64,000 nucleotides of DNA from Setophaga petechia (Eukaryota; Chordata; Aves; Passeriformes; Parulidae): contig JANCRA010000176.1 in assembly GCA_024362935.1 (NCBI GenBank), positions 248,001 to 312,000 of the forward strand, in the 5' to 3' direction. Position 1 is the first letter of the stretch, and every line of letters starts with the position of its first letter. A program made the position numbers and the translations under genes. A model generated the notes under the pieces. The model saw nothing but the letters and a program-made list of their open reading frames with translations, was not told where the DNA came from and did no database searches. Positions 10,418 through 27,639 of the stretch are shown one piece after another.

Positions 10418-10972
10418 GTGGGGGTCACATGGTGTCCCCATTTAGGGATGCCTGTGGGGTCACATGGTGTCCCCATTTAGGGACAGGCTGTGGGGTCATG
10501 GAGGTGTCCCCATTTAGGGACAGGCTGTGGGGGTCCCACGGTGTCCCCATTTAGGGACAGGCTGTGGGGGGTCACACGGCGTCCCCATTTAGGGACAGGC
10601 TGTGGGGTCATGGGGTATCCCTATTTAGGGACAGGCTGTGGGGTCATGGAGGTGTCCCCATTTAGGGACAGGCTGTGGGGTCATGGGGTGTCCCCATTTA
10701 GGGACAGGCTGTGGGGGCCATGGGGTGTCCCCATTTAGGGACAGGCTGTGGGGGGTCCCACAGTGTCCCCATTTAGGGACAGGCTGTGGGGGTCCCACAG
10801 TGTCCCCATTTAGGGACAGGCTGTGGGGGTCCCACGGTGTCCCCATTTAGGGACAGGCTGTGGGGGTCACACGGTGTCCCCATTTAGGGACAGGCTGTGG
10901 GGGTCACACGGTGTCCCCATTTAGGGACAGGCTGTGGGGGTCACACGGTGTCCCCATTTAGGGATGCCTGTG
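10418..10972. repeat. 36-39 bp minisatellite between Ig-like gene and TSPAN33
   Basis: About fifteen copies of a unit with GTGTCCCCATTTAGGGACAG followed by GCTGTGGGGGTC. It fills most of the gap between the polyadenylation signal and the TSPAN33 promoter. Confidence 0.95.
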
Positions 10973-11084
10973 GGGTCACGGGGTCCCCAGGCGCGCTCGT
11001 TCCCTCACGGCCGCTGGGCGGCGCTGTTGGCGGAGGGGCAGGGCTGGCCCCGCCCATGGCCCCGCCCACCACGGGGCTCTTTTA

Positions 11085-11297
11085 ACCACGGACAGGTGCT
11101 GCAGGGCGGGGCGGGACTCGCGGGGCTGAGTGACGGGGCAGTTATCCAATGGAAAGGCAGAATGAGGAAGATCCAGCCAATGAATGGGCGGGAAGGGGAG
11201 CGGGACCCGGGGGCGGCGCTCGGTGGCGCTCGCCGCGGGGCGAAGCGGGGACAGGTCCGGTTCGGCTCCGCTCGGCTACGCTCGGCTCCGCTCGGCC
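11085..11297 (+). promoter_or_regulatory. TSPAN33 promoter region
   Basis: Contains two CCAAT boxes (11146-11150 and 11177-11181), a GC box GGGCGGG at 11186-11192 and a CpG-rich stretch leading into the ATG at 11298. No clear TATA box lies at the right spacing. The start site is probably near 11,215-11,270. Confidence 0.6.
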
Positions 11298-14200
11298 ATG
11301 GCGAAGCGGGCGGCGGTCCCCGCCGGGCCCCTCGGGGACGATTTCTCCTTCGTGAGCCCGGTGGCCAAGTACGTGCTCTTCTTCTTCAACCTGCTCTTCT
11401 GGGTGAGTGCGGGGACACCGGGACACCGCGCTCCCGAAGGACGTCCGGACCCCGGGGCTGGCCCCATCCCTGGGACACCGCCATCCCCGGCTTCCCCGGG
11501 ACCCCTCATCCCTTGGAATGTCTCCACCCCTGAACCCTTTTAGGACCCCTCATCCCTGAGATCCCACCGGGACCCCCCAGTCCTTGGAAATGTCTCCATC
11601 CCTGAACCCTTTTGGGATCCCCCATCTCCAGGACTCCCAGTCCCTAGGAATGTCTCCATCCCTGAACCCTATTAGGACCCCCCCATCCCTGAGATCCCAT
11701 TGAGACGCCCAGCTCTTGGAATGTCTCCATCCCCGAATCTTTTTGGGATCCCCCATCCCCAGGGACCCCCAGCCCTTGGGAATGTCTCCATCCCCGAATC
11801 CTTTTTGGGATCCCCCATCTCCAGGACCCCCAGCCCGTGGGAATGTCTCCATCCCTGAAGCCTTTTAGGACCCCTCATCCCTGAGATCCCACTGAGACCT
11901 CCAGCCTTTGGAATGTCTCCATCCCCGAATCCTTTTGGGATCCCCCATCCCCAGGGACCCCCAGCCCTCTCTCCAGCCCTGGAGCTATTTGGGACCCTGC
12001 ATTCCCCCAGGATCCCACCGGGAACCCCCTGGCTTTGGAGCTGTCCCCACCCCTGGTCCCCACTGGAATCTGCTCTCCTCGGGATCCCTGGAGCCCCCCA
12101 ACCCCAGTGTCTCCCCATTCCTGGCCCCTGGGAGTGTCCCCACCCCTGGACCCCACTGGGATCCCCCATTCCAGAAGGGGTTTCCCCATTCCCCCAGGGG
12201 TTTTGGGGTCCTTTGGGTCCCCACCCACTTCACTGGGACCTTCCTGGCCACTCACTGGTGACAACGCCCCAGAGAGGGGGGACAGAGACCCCTCTGGTCC
12301 CCAACCCTCCCCAGGGACATCTCCTGCAGGGAAGCCACAGTTTTCCACATTTGGAGGCCTTTTTCGTGATTTTTTTTTATGTTTTGAGGGATTTTTATGT
12401 TTTTGACAAGTTATATATTTTGAGTATTATTTTATGTTTCAGACACTTTTTAAAAACATTTTGGAGACTTTTGTACTGCTTGGGAGGTTTGGGGGTTTTT
12501 TTTATGTTTGGGGGTTTTTTAATGCTTTTGTGGGGTTTTTTTGCAGGGATTTTTTGTGAGTTATTTCCGTGTTTGCAATCCTATTTTTGAGGAAGTTTCT
12601 CACTTCCCATAAACCACGTCCCTGTGTCCAGCCACCCGTAAAGGAACAGCACTGGCTGGAGAGTGACCTCCAGGGAGGAGGGGACAAATGTGACCTCCAG
12701 GGAGGTGGGGACAGATGTGACCTCCCCGGAGGTGGGGACACAGTGGACACCGTGTGACAAGGGGAAACTGAGGCAGCAGCTGCAGCTCGGGTGCATCCCT
12801 GGCTTTAGGGGGCTGCAGGTGGGGCCGTGGGTGTGGCACGGGGGTGGTGACAGCTGCGGGGTCCCCCGCGTCCCTCTGCAGGTGATCTCCATGGTGATGG
12901 TGGCCGTGGGGGTGTACGCCCGGCTGCTGAAGCACGCAGGTGAGCTCGGGGGCTGCCCAGCCCTGCTGGTTCCGAGCCACCAGCACGGTGGGGGTGGCAC
13001 GTGGGGTCCCGGGGGTGCTGGCAGTGTGGTGACAGCTCGTCCGTGGTGACAGAGGCGGCCATGGCGTGCCTGGCAGTGGACCCTGCCATCCTCCTCATCG
13101 TGGTGGGCGTCCTCACCTTCCTCATCACCTTCTGCGGCTGCGTGGGCTCCCTGCGGGAGAACATCTGCCTGCTGCAGGTGGTGAGTCCTGCCAGGCCTGG
13201 GGACCCTGCTGGAGACCCTCGTGGCATCTCGGTGCTCCTCTCACCATCATCTTCCTCTTCCCCTCACCGTCACCTTCCTCTTCCCCTCACCATCACCTTC
13301 CTCTTCCCGCAGTTCGCCGTCTGCCTGACCATCATCTTCCTCCTGCAGCTGGCGGCCGGCGTGCTGGGCTTTGTGTTCTCTGATAAGGTACTGATAAGGG
13401 AGGGCAGTGGGGGTGCTGGGTGACCCCAGTCGTGTCCTGCTGGGTGGCAGCCTCGCTGCTGTCCCCCCGTTTGTCCCCCAGGCCCGTGGGAAGGTCAGCG
13501 AGATCATCAACGGGGCCATCGTGCATTACCGGGACGACCTGGACCTGCAGAACCTCATCGATTTCGGGCAGAAGGAGGTGACAGGGGGGCCTGCAGGGTC
13601 GGGGTGTCCCCATTTCCGTGTCAGATTTAAATCTGTGGGGTAGCACAGGTTGGGGATGTTGGATGGCTCTTCCAAGATGTTCACGGTGATGTCTGGCCTG
13701 GCAGGGGGAGGCTGGGGAGAAATGGGGGCACAAAGAGCCCTGAGTGTGCTGTGCCCCTGCCGTGGGCTGGGGTCCCCTCCCTGCTGAGCCCCGTGTCCTG
13801 CCCTCAGTTCAGCTGCTGCGGGGGTGTCTCCTACAAGGACTGGTCCCAGAACATGTACTTCAACTGCACGGCCACCAACCCCAGCCGTGAGCGCTGCTCT
13901 GTGCCCTTCTCCTGCTGCCTGCACGACGCTGACCAGGTCTGTGCTGGGGTGGCCTCAGGGGACCCTGCCCCTGCCTGTCCTCCCTGCCCTGGGGAGAGAA
14001 CCCTGCCCAAGAGGAGGGAACACTTATGGACCCCATCCCACCCTCTGGGTTTGGGTTCCCCCATCCCACCCTCTGGGTTTGGGTTCCCCATCCCACCTTT
14101 CAGGTTTGTGTCCATAATTCCACCTTCTGGTTTGGGTTCTCCAATCCCACACTGGGTTTGGGTTCCCCCATCTCACCCTTTGGGCTGGGTTCCCCCATCC

Positions 14201-15619
14201 CTTCCAGGTTTGTGTCCCCAATCCCACCGTCTGGATTTGTGTCCTCAATTCCACCATGTGGGTTTGGGTTCTCCCATCCCAACCATTGGGTTTGGGTTCC
14301 CCCATCCCACCCTCTGGGTTTGGGTTCCCCCATCCCACCCTCTGGGTTTGGGTTCCCCCATCCCTTCCAGGTTTGTGTCTCCAATCCCACCCTCTGGGTT
14401 TGGGTTTCCCCATCCCACACTCTGTGTCTGGGTTCCCATCCCACCTTCTGGTTTGGGTTCCCCAATTCCACACTCTGGGTTTGGGTTCTCCCATCCCAAC
14501 CATTGGGTTTGGGTTCTCCCATCCCAACCATTGGGTTTGGGTTCCCCCATCCCAACCGTTGGGTTTGGGGACTCCTATGTGGAAATGCTGTGGTGAGGTG
14601 GGGGAGAATTCTCCCTCTCCAAAGCAGGAATTGGCTCTTTGGGGCCAGGTGGCTCTGGAGGCACAGTATGGGGACACCAAAGAAGGGGACACCCCACCAA
14701 GGCAGGGCGTGGTCACTGCACAGCTGCCCCCAGGAGCAGGGAGCCCAGTGTGTTCTGTCCGCAGCCCCTCTGTGCTCTGTCCCCTGTCCCAGGCTGTCAT
14801 CAACACCATGTGTGGCCACGGGATGCAGGCCAGGGGCTACCTGGAGGCCAGTGCCTTCATCCACACCAACGGCTGCATCGACAAGCTGGTCAACTGGACC
14901 CACAGCAACCTCTTCCTGCTGGGGGGCATCGCCCTGGGGCTGGCCCTGCCCCAGGTACGGGGCTGGGGGACAAGGGGACAAGGGGCCGCCCCAGAGCTCT
15001 GCTTTGTGGGGTTTTTTTGGGGAGCTGCCTTAATGGTGGGTGGTTGTGAGATGGGGGAGTTGGGGTGGGATTTGGGCTGGGGGAGTGATGCAAATGTCCA
15101 GCATGGGGGGCATGGGGTGACACTGCCTGGTGTCGCTCAGTACCTCCCTCTGCCCTTCCTTTTCCTCCCTCTCCCCCATCCCTCTTGCTCTTTCTCTTGC
15201 TTTACTCTCTTTCCTCTTCCTCTCCCACTTCCCTCATTCCCTCGTCCCTTTCCCTCCCTGCTTCCTCTTCCCTTTCCCCTTCCTCTCTCATTTCCTTCCC
15301 TGTTCCCCTTCCTCTTTCTCTTCCTTTCTCCTCCCTCTCCCTCTCCCCTTCCTCCTCCCTTCTCCTTCCCCTTTGCCTTCCCTTTATCTCACTTCCCCTT
15401 TCCCTCTCCTCCATCTCCCCCTTCCTCTCCTTATCTATGCCCCTTTTCTCTCCCCATCCCTCTCCTTTTCCCACTCCCTTCCTCTCTCGTTTCCCTCCCC
15501 ATCCCTCTCCCCTCCAGCTGGTGGGCATCGTCCTGGCGCGGCTCCTCATCAACCAGATCCGCGACCAGATCAAGCTGCAGCTCTACAACCAGCAGCACCG
15601 GGCAGACCCCTGGGCCTGA
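11298..15619 (+). CDS. TSPAN33: Tetraspanin-33
   Basis: Eight coding exons: 11298-11402, 12882-12939, 13053-13180, 13313-13387, 13482-13577, 13808-13936, 14793-14954 and 15518-15619. They give 284 aa, against 283 in human. Tetraspanin layout: TM1 about 24-46, TM2 about 64-84, TM3 about 95-118, large extracellular loop about 120-233, TM4 about 236-260. The loop has CCG (157-159), Cys174, Cys184, PFSCC (187-191), Cys204 and Cys225, so eight cysteines, which defines the TspanC8 group. TspanC8 members bind ADAM10 and steer its trafficking and substrate choice; that is family knowledge. Sequons are NCT at 173 and NWT at 235. The sequence from VSPVAKYVLFFFN to QQHRADPW follows mammalian TSPAN33 closely. 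All introns are GT/AG, and SMO follows on the same strand. Confidence 0.97.
11515..11960. repeat. 60-72 bp minisatellite in TSPAN33 intron 1
   Basis: About seven copies of a unit with GGAATGTCTCCATCCCTGAA and GGGATCCCCCATCCCCAGG. Confidence 0.85.
13238..13312 (+). repeat. 24 bp repeat forming the polypyrimidine tract of TSPAN33 intron 3
   Basis: Three copies of CTCACCATCACCTTCCTCTT-type units run straight into the acceptor AG at 13311-13312. Exon 4 itself contains a related stretch ending in CTGCAG at 13348. Confidence 0.8.
14030..14575. repeat. About 28 bp minisatellite in TSPAN33 intron 6
   Basis: About nineteen copies of CATCCCACCCTCTGGGTTTG plus GGTTCCCC, with variants. Open frames across it on both strands are repeat artefacts. 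Confidence 0.92.
15140..15517 (+). repeat. 380 bp polypyrimidine tract before TSPAN33 exon 8
   Basis: Almost pure C/T (CCCTTTCCCTCTCCTTCC-type) sequence runs up to the acceptor at 15516-15517. It is far longer than a normal splice tract and a candidate for triplex (H-DNA) structure. Confidence 0.85.
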
Positions 15620-16038
15620 GCCCGCACCCTCCCCGCGGCACGGCGGCGCTCCGGGGCCATTCCCGAGCCCCGGATCCACAGGGACAGCCCGAGGGGCTCC
15701 GCTGGTCGAGAGGGATCCGCGGTGGATGTGGAGGAGACTCCGTGCCTTTGGCAGCCGGCGCTGAGCTGAAGCAGCACCGGGGAATCGCTGTCTGTCCGTC
15801 CTTCCGTCCTGCTGGCGCACAAAGCTTCGCACTGGGATATGCTTCCCCTCCCCGCGTGCGCTGGAGAAGGACGTTTGTCTGTCTGTCTGCCCATCCGTGC
15901 ACCGAGCTGCCTTCGCCCAGGCCGGGCTGCGGGGCCGGGGATGTCCCGCCCGTGTCCGTGTGTCCGTGTCGGTGTGGCTGGCCGCGGGGACAGCCGAGGG
16001 GACAGCCGGGCTGTGCCCATTCCTTGCCTTTCCCGGAC

Positions 16039-16044
16039 AATAAA
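16039..16044 (+). terminator. TSPAN33: TSPAN33 polyadenylation signal
   Basis: AATAAA, 420 bases after the stop at 15617-15619, at the end of a plausible short GC-rich 3' UTR. Confidence 0.85.
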
Positions 16045-16499
16045 GACACGAGGCCGGACGCTGCGAGCCGTGCGGGGCTGCAGAGGCCGGGGACACCGCG
16101 GTGGCTCTGGGGACACACACAGGCCCCGCCAGGCCGCGCCACGGCCCTGCGCTGCTGCGAGACCCCAAAACGAGCGGGGAACGCGGCTGAGGGCCCTGGC
16201 CCGGCCCCTCGGAGCTGTCGCAAACCCGTGGGTGGAGTTTTTTGGGGTTGGGTTTTTAGATTTTTTTTTTTTTTCTTTTAATGTTCCCTTCGGCTCGGGC
16301 TGGGTGGTCCGTCCCGCGGAGGGAGCCGGGATGCGGCCCAGCGCCCGGCTCTTTGTGTGCGGCCGGGACGCTTCTCTCCCATAAAAAAAACCCTTTTTTT
16401 GGCTTTTTTCCCCTTCAAAATCCGCCTCATCCCCCCGCCGAAATGGGATTTCTTCCCCCCAAAGCGATTGCTTCTCTGAGCAATGGAACCTCCCCGCAA

Positions 16500-18178
16500 A
16501 AAAAGTGATTTTTCCCCCTCCAAAACTCACTTTTTTCCCCCAAACTTCCCCTCTGAAGAGCTACTTCTCACCCCGAAAAAGCAAGTTTACTCTGAAAAGT
16601 AGCTGCTCTCCAAAAAATTTACGTTTCCCCCTCAAAACCCCCCCCCCGTCTTTTCTCCCCAAAAATCAACTTTTCTTCCCCCAAAAGGGACTTGTCCTCA
16701 AAAAACAACTTTTCTTTACTCAAAAGTGTCTTTTGTCCCCCCAAACTGATTTCCCCCCCAAAAAAGTAACTTACCCCTAAAAAAGGGACTTTCCTCCACA
16801 AAAATCAAGCTTTCTCCCCCAAAAAGAGTACCCCCTCCAAAAAAAGGTACCTTTTCCCCCCAGAAAAAGTGTATTTTGTCCCAGAAAAGTAACTTTTGCT
16901 GCCCAAAAAGTAACTTTTCCCTTTAAAAAGTAACTTTTCTTCTCCCAAAAGTGCCTTCTTTCCCCCCAAAGGTAACTTTTCACCTCCAAAAAGTAACTTT
17001 TTACTCACAAAGGCCTTTTCATCAGAAGGACATTTTATTTCACAGGAAAAAAAAGGATCTTTCCCTCACAAGAAGGAAATTTTCCTTCACAAAATTGCTA
17101 TTTTCCTCATATAAAGTGATGGTTTTGTCACAAAAGTGACTTTTTCCTTAGAAAATTGGACCTTTTCTTCATAAGAATGAACTTTTCCCTCACAAAGTGA
17201 CTTTTTCTTCACAAAAAAGAGACTTTTTATTCAAAACCAGGAACTTTTCCCTCACTATTAGTGACTTTTTCCTCACAAGTGAATTTTTTTCTCACAAAAA
17301 GCAAACTTCTTCCTCCCAAAAGTGACTTCTTCCTCCCAAAAGGGACATTTTCTTCACAAAAAGGGACTTATTTTTCACAGGAGTGACTTTTTCCTCCCAA
17401 AAAGGAACTTTTTCTTCACAAAAAAGAACCTTTCCCTCACAAAAAGTGACTTTTTTCCCTCATGCGGGAGTTTTTCTGCACAAAAAGGAACTTTTCCCCT
17501 CAGCAAAAAGAAGTATTTTCCCTACAAAATGTGACTTTTTCTCACAAAAAGCGACTTTTTCCTCGCAAAGGCCTTTTGTGAGGGGGACTTTTTCCTCCCA
17601 AAAGAAGACTTTTGGCTCACTTTTTTGCTACTTTTTCCCTCACAAAAAGCAACTTTTTCCTCATAAAAAGGAACTTTTCCTGACCAAAAATGTCTCGAGT
17701 CACAAGAGGAACTTTTTCCTCACAAGAAACTCTTTCCTCCCCCAAAAATATCCTTTCCCCTCACTTTTTAGCGACTTTTTCCTCACAAAAAAGAACTTTT
17801 CCTCATAAAACTGAACTTTTCCTCACAAAAAGGAGCTTTCCCTCAGAAAAAGGGAACTTTTCCTCAGAAAAATGAAACTTTTCCTCACCAAAAGTGACTC
17901 CTTCCTCACGAGAGGAACTTTTGCCTCACAAGAAACTCCTTCCTTTAAACAAAAAAAGTTTTCCCTCACTTTTTAGCGACTTTTTCCTCACAAAAATGAA
18001 CTTTTCCTCACAAAAAGGAGCGTTCCCTCAGAAAAAGGGAACTTTTTCTCGGAAAAAATGAAACTTTTCCTCACCAAAAGTGACTCTTTCCTCACGAGAG
18101 GAACTTTTTCCTCACAGAAGGGGACTCTTTCCTCCCCAAAAGAAACCTTTTCCCTCACTTTTCAGCGACTTTTCCCCT
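16500..18178. repeat. Degenerate CTTTTTCCTCACAAAAAG array upstream of SMO
   Basis: About 1.7 kb of short irregular units (roughly 17-30 bp) alternating pyrimidine tracts and A-runs, typically GGAACTTTTCCTCACAAAAA. It drifts from CCCCAAAA-rich at the left to CTCACAAAAA-rich at the right and ends at the start of the SMO CpG island. Confidence 0.85.
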
Positions 18179-18189
18179 CACAAATCTCG

Positions 18190-18424
18190 TCTCTTACCCT
18201 CCGCAGCGCTTCCCCCGCGGTCCCTCCCTCAGCCCGCCCCGGTGGGGGGCGCGGGCCGGGCCGGGCCGCGGGCGGCGGCGGCGGCGGCGGAGGAGGAGGA
18301 GGAGCAGCAGCAGCCGCAGCGGGGCCGCTCCGCTCGCTCCCGGCGAGCCCAACAAAGGCGGCGGGGCCATGGCGGGCCCCTCGCCCCGCTGCGAGCCGCC
18401 CTAAGCCCGCCGAGCACCGCCGCG
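18190..18424 (+). promoter_or_regulatory. SMO: SMO CpG-island promoter and 5' UTR
   Basis: Very GC- and CpG-rich, with GGC and GGAGGA trinucleotide runs (18268-18305). It contains a short upstream ATG frame at 18369-18404 and leads to the SMO ATG. Confidence 0.7.
18369..18404 (+). other. Upstream open reading frame in SMO 5' leader
   Basis: An ATG in strong context (GGGGCCATGG) opens an 11-codon frame ending in TAA at 18402-18404, 20 bases before the SMO ATG and in another frame. It would be translated only if transcription starts upstream of 18369. Confidence 0.5.
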
Positions 18425-24485
<6,061 letters not shown>

Positions 24486-25170
24486 TGCCAGAGGGGGCAC
24501 CAGAACCCACCTGATCCCGCAGGGATCCATCCCAAATGTTCCACCCACCTGAGCACATCCCGTTTCTCCCCTTGGAGGATTTGTCTCCGTGCACTTCCCG
24601 GCCTGGAGAGGTTTTGGGATTCCCTCCAGCGTCACCGGGAGAAAGGAGCTGGCAGTGGGACCAGCCCCAGCTCCCACAGGGGTTTAGGGACCAGGGGGAC
24701 ACCTGGGGACAGCCTAGATCAGGGTAGATTTGGGGCAGCTCTGCCCCACCCACGGCTAGAGGTACGTAGAGCTCACCCCCACTTGTGCCAATAGCAAATT
24801 TTTTTAAATTTCTGATTTTTTTTAATGTTTGTATCGTGGTGCCTCTGCTCGGGGTGAGCCCAGCCAGGGGCAGCAGCAGCAGCAGCATCCCTGGTGTGCA
24901 CCCCTGTTTTGGGTTCACCCCAATCCCTTCCAAGACCCCAAAGTGCCTTCCAGCTCCCCAGAGAGCTGAGCCAGACCCAGATCAGGATTAGTGGGGTGGC
25001 AGCACCAGGGAGATGGGACAGGAAGCACCTTGGGCTGCCTGGGTGCTCCTGAGCAAAAAAATAACCCCAAAAACCTCGGGGTGCTCGAGGTGAATCAGGG
25101 TCAGCAACCCCCGGAGCAAAGCTTTTTTTAATTATTTTTTTAGAATAAAACAATAAAAATCAAGTCACAG
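24486..25170 (+). other. SMO: SMO 3' UTR with tandem polyadenylation signals
   Basis: Runs from the stop to two AATAAA hexamers at 25144-25149 and 25152-25157. It holds a short CAG run near 24,872-24,888 and no further coding exon. Confidence 0.75.
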
Positions 25171-27145
25171 CAAGCCCAGCAGAGCCCTGAGGCAGGAGGG
25201 CTCCATTCCCTGCTGCTGTTTGGATTTTCCCTATTTTTGTAACTCCTGGTAGGCTCCTGGCTTTTTTTTTTTGGTTTTTTTTTTTTTTTTTTTGCTATCC
25301 CAGTGACCTCCACGGGTTCATTTTTGCTGTGTAAAGGAAAAACCCTCCTGTATCAGTATTAAATTTACAGATTTTCAATCCCAGTGGCTGCTCTGGGCTC
25401 TTTTGGGGAGGGATCCATGTGGGAAAACATTTTCTGGGGGGGGTTGTCCTTTCTCCTAAAAACCCTCTTGCTTCAAAAACTGCTTTAAAGTGTTTCAAAA
25501 GGCTTTAAAGCACCTTTTAAAATGTTTCAAACTGCTTTAAGGCACATTAAAAACTGCTTTAAAGTGCTTTGAGCCCCCTGTTCCACCTGCAGGAGGGAGC
25601 TGTGAGGGGCTCTGGGGACATTTTTGGGGACAACTGGGCAGTTTTGGGGACAAATGGGGCCTTTGCCAGCAGGTGGCATCATGGGCTAAAATATCCCCCA
25701 AAATTTGGGGTTACCCAAATTTTGGGGTGTTCCTGGGTGGGGTCCCACTGAGGCATCTGAAGTTTCCCACGGTGCTGGTGCTTTTTTGGGGAGAAAAATG
25801 CTGCTTTTGGAAAAGATCTTTTTATTTTTTGCTTGAGAGCCATGCAGCTGCAGGGTTTGGTTATCCTGCAAACCAGACCCTGAAATTTAGCTGGAATTGG
25901 TCAGTGAAAATTGCATTTTCCCAGGATTTGTTATTTTTTTTGGGCTGACCGTGCTGCAGAGTCAAAGCTGGATTGTCCTGGATGAAACAAAATATTTCTC
26001 TCTATCTCCCTTTTTTGGGGCTTTTTTCTTTTTATATATTTTATTTTGTGGCTTTCTTAGTTAAAAACCCAGTTCTAACAAAACTATTTGCCATTTTGAA
26101 ACAGAAAAACTCACATTATTTTAATTTTGGAAGCAGCAGGAGATGTGCTGACAGCATCACATCCCCTCCCAAAAAACCCCACCTTGATTTGGTGCAGGGG
26201 GAGAAAATTTTAAAGGAAGAAAACAGCCCCAGTTTGCCAAAATCCAGCAAATCCCCCTGAAATATCCTTAGGGAACAGCTCCAACATTCCCATGGGAGGT
26301 GCAGGAGAGTGAAGCACAGAGGATCACAATCTCCCAGCAACCCCCAAGGTTTCACTGGGGAAAAACAGGAAAATTTCAGGAAATTTGGGTGATACTCCCT
26401 GTGGATTCACTTATTCCCTGTGGATTCACTGAGCCACTGATCCCCAGGGAGAAATTGGCATTTTCCACCCATCTGGTGGAATTAAAAGGATGAAATCTCA
26501 GCTGGAACAGAAAACAACCTGGAAAATGCAGGTTTTCCCTCCTGTTCTACCTCAATTCTGTTTGTACCCCAAACTCTGCTGTGGATCTGCAACCAGCCAT
26601 GGCTCTCAAGGACAGGAATTTTGCTTTTCCAAGGCTGTTTTCTCCCAGACTTCCAGGCAAAGCCATCCCAGGCTCTGTCAGGAGCGAGGGAAGGAGCCAG
26701 CCCTGAGCTTTGTGCTGCTCACAGAGCCCCAATTGCTGGAGCCTCCCTCCCCAGACAGCCTCTCCCTCCTCTCCTGATCCCCGTTGTTTTCCCAGATAAA
26801 TCACCAGGCACGGCCTGGATCCCTGGGATAACCTCCCTGTGCTCTCCCTGCTGCCTCAGGGTTTGGATTTTCTATTTTTCCCATTCTGTGCTGCTTTAGT
26901 GTGTGGGTCTGGGCTTCATATGATGGGATGGTGAGCTCTGTGCACAGAGCAGGGAGACAAAACAATTCCTGCTCCAGCTGGGCACCAAGGACAAATGCCC
27001 CAAATCTCAGCCCAGGAGCACAAACCCCGTGGGCTGGAGAGAGAAAAAGAAGCAGGGTGGGACTGCCTGGGCTAAAGCTGGGATGGGACAATGAACTGCA
27101 AGATGCAAATGGAGCAGAACTGACCCCAGGGACAGAGCCCGGGAG
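25171..27145. other. SMO-AHCYL2 intergenic DNA, proximal part
   Basis: Non-coding by inspection. It has poly-T runs at 25,261-25,293, a GCTTTAAAG-type repeat at 25,480-25,575, and otherwise unremarkable unique sequence. Confidence 0.6.
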
Positions 27146-27149
27146 CGCT

Positions 27150-27395
27150 CGTGCATTTTGGGGCCATTTGGGTTCATCTTGGGTTCATTTTGGGGCCATT
27201 TGGGTTCATCTTGGGTGCATTTTGGGGCCATTTGGGTTCATCTTGGGTGCATTTTGGGGCCATTTGGGTTCATCTTGGGTTCATTTTGGGGCCATTTGGG
27301 TTCATCTTGGGTTCATTTTGGGGCCATCTGGGTTCATCTTGGGTTCATTTTGGGGCCATTTGGGTTCATCTTGGGTGCAGCCCTGGCTGGGCTCT
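27150..27395. repeat. About 33 bp minisatellite, SMO-AHCYL2 gap
   Basis: Seven to eight copies of TTTTGGGGCCATTTGGGTTC followed by ATCTTGGGTTCA or ATCTTGGGTGCA. Confidence 0.95.
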
Positions 27396-27639
27396 GGTGC
27401 TGCCCGAGGTGGATCCGTGCAGGAGATCCTTTGGATAAATTCCTGCTTTATTCTGGAGCTCTGTTCTAGGTCAGATTCTCAAGGCATCACACCCTGGCAT
27501 TGATGGACATTCAACACCAGGAGTTTTGGGGTGCTGGCAGCAGCACAGGGCAGGAAAACATCATCTCTGCCAGTCTCATGATTTTGGGAATATCCTTTAA
27601 AAGGTGAGGAAGATCCCATGCTCAGCCAGGTGGGCTCAG

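Noticed and set aside
10418..10972. Regular direct repeats resembling a CRISPR array
   Set aside because: The repeats are contiguous without unique spacers, and the surrounding genome is vertebrate, so this is a minisatellite.
13400..13440. Exon extension of TSPAN33 exon 4 past 13387
   Set aside because: The frame continues briefly, but the protein matches the family only when the GTACTG donor at 13388 is used and joined to 13482.
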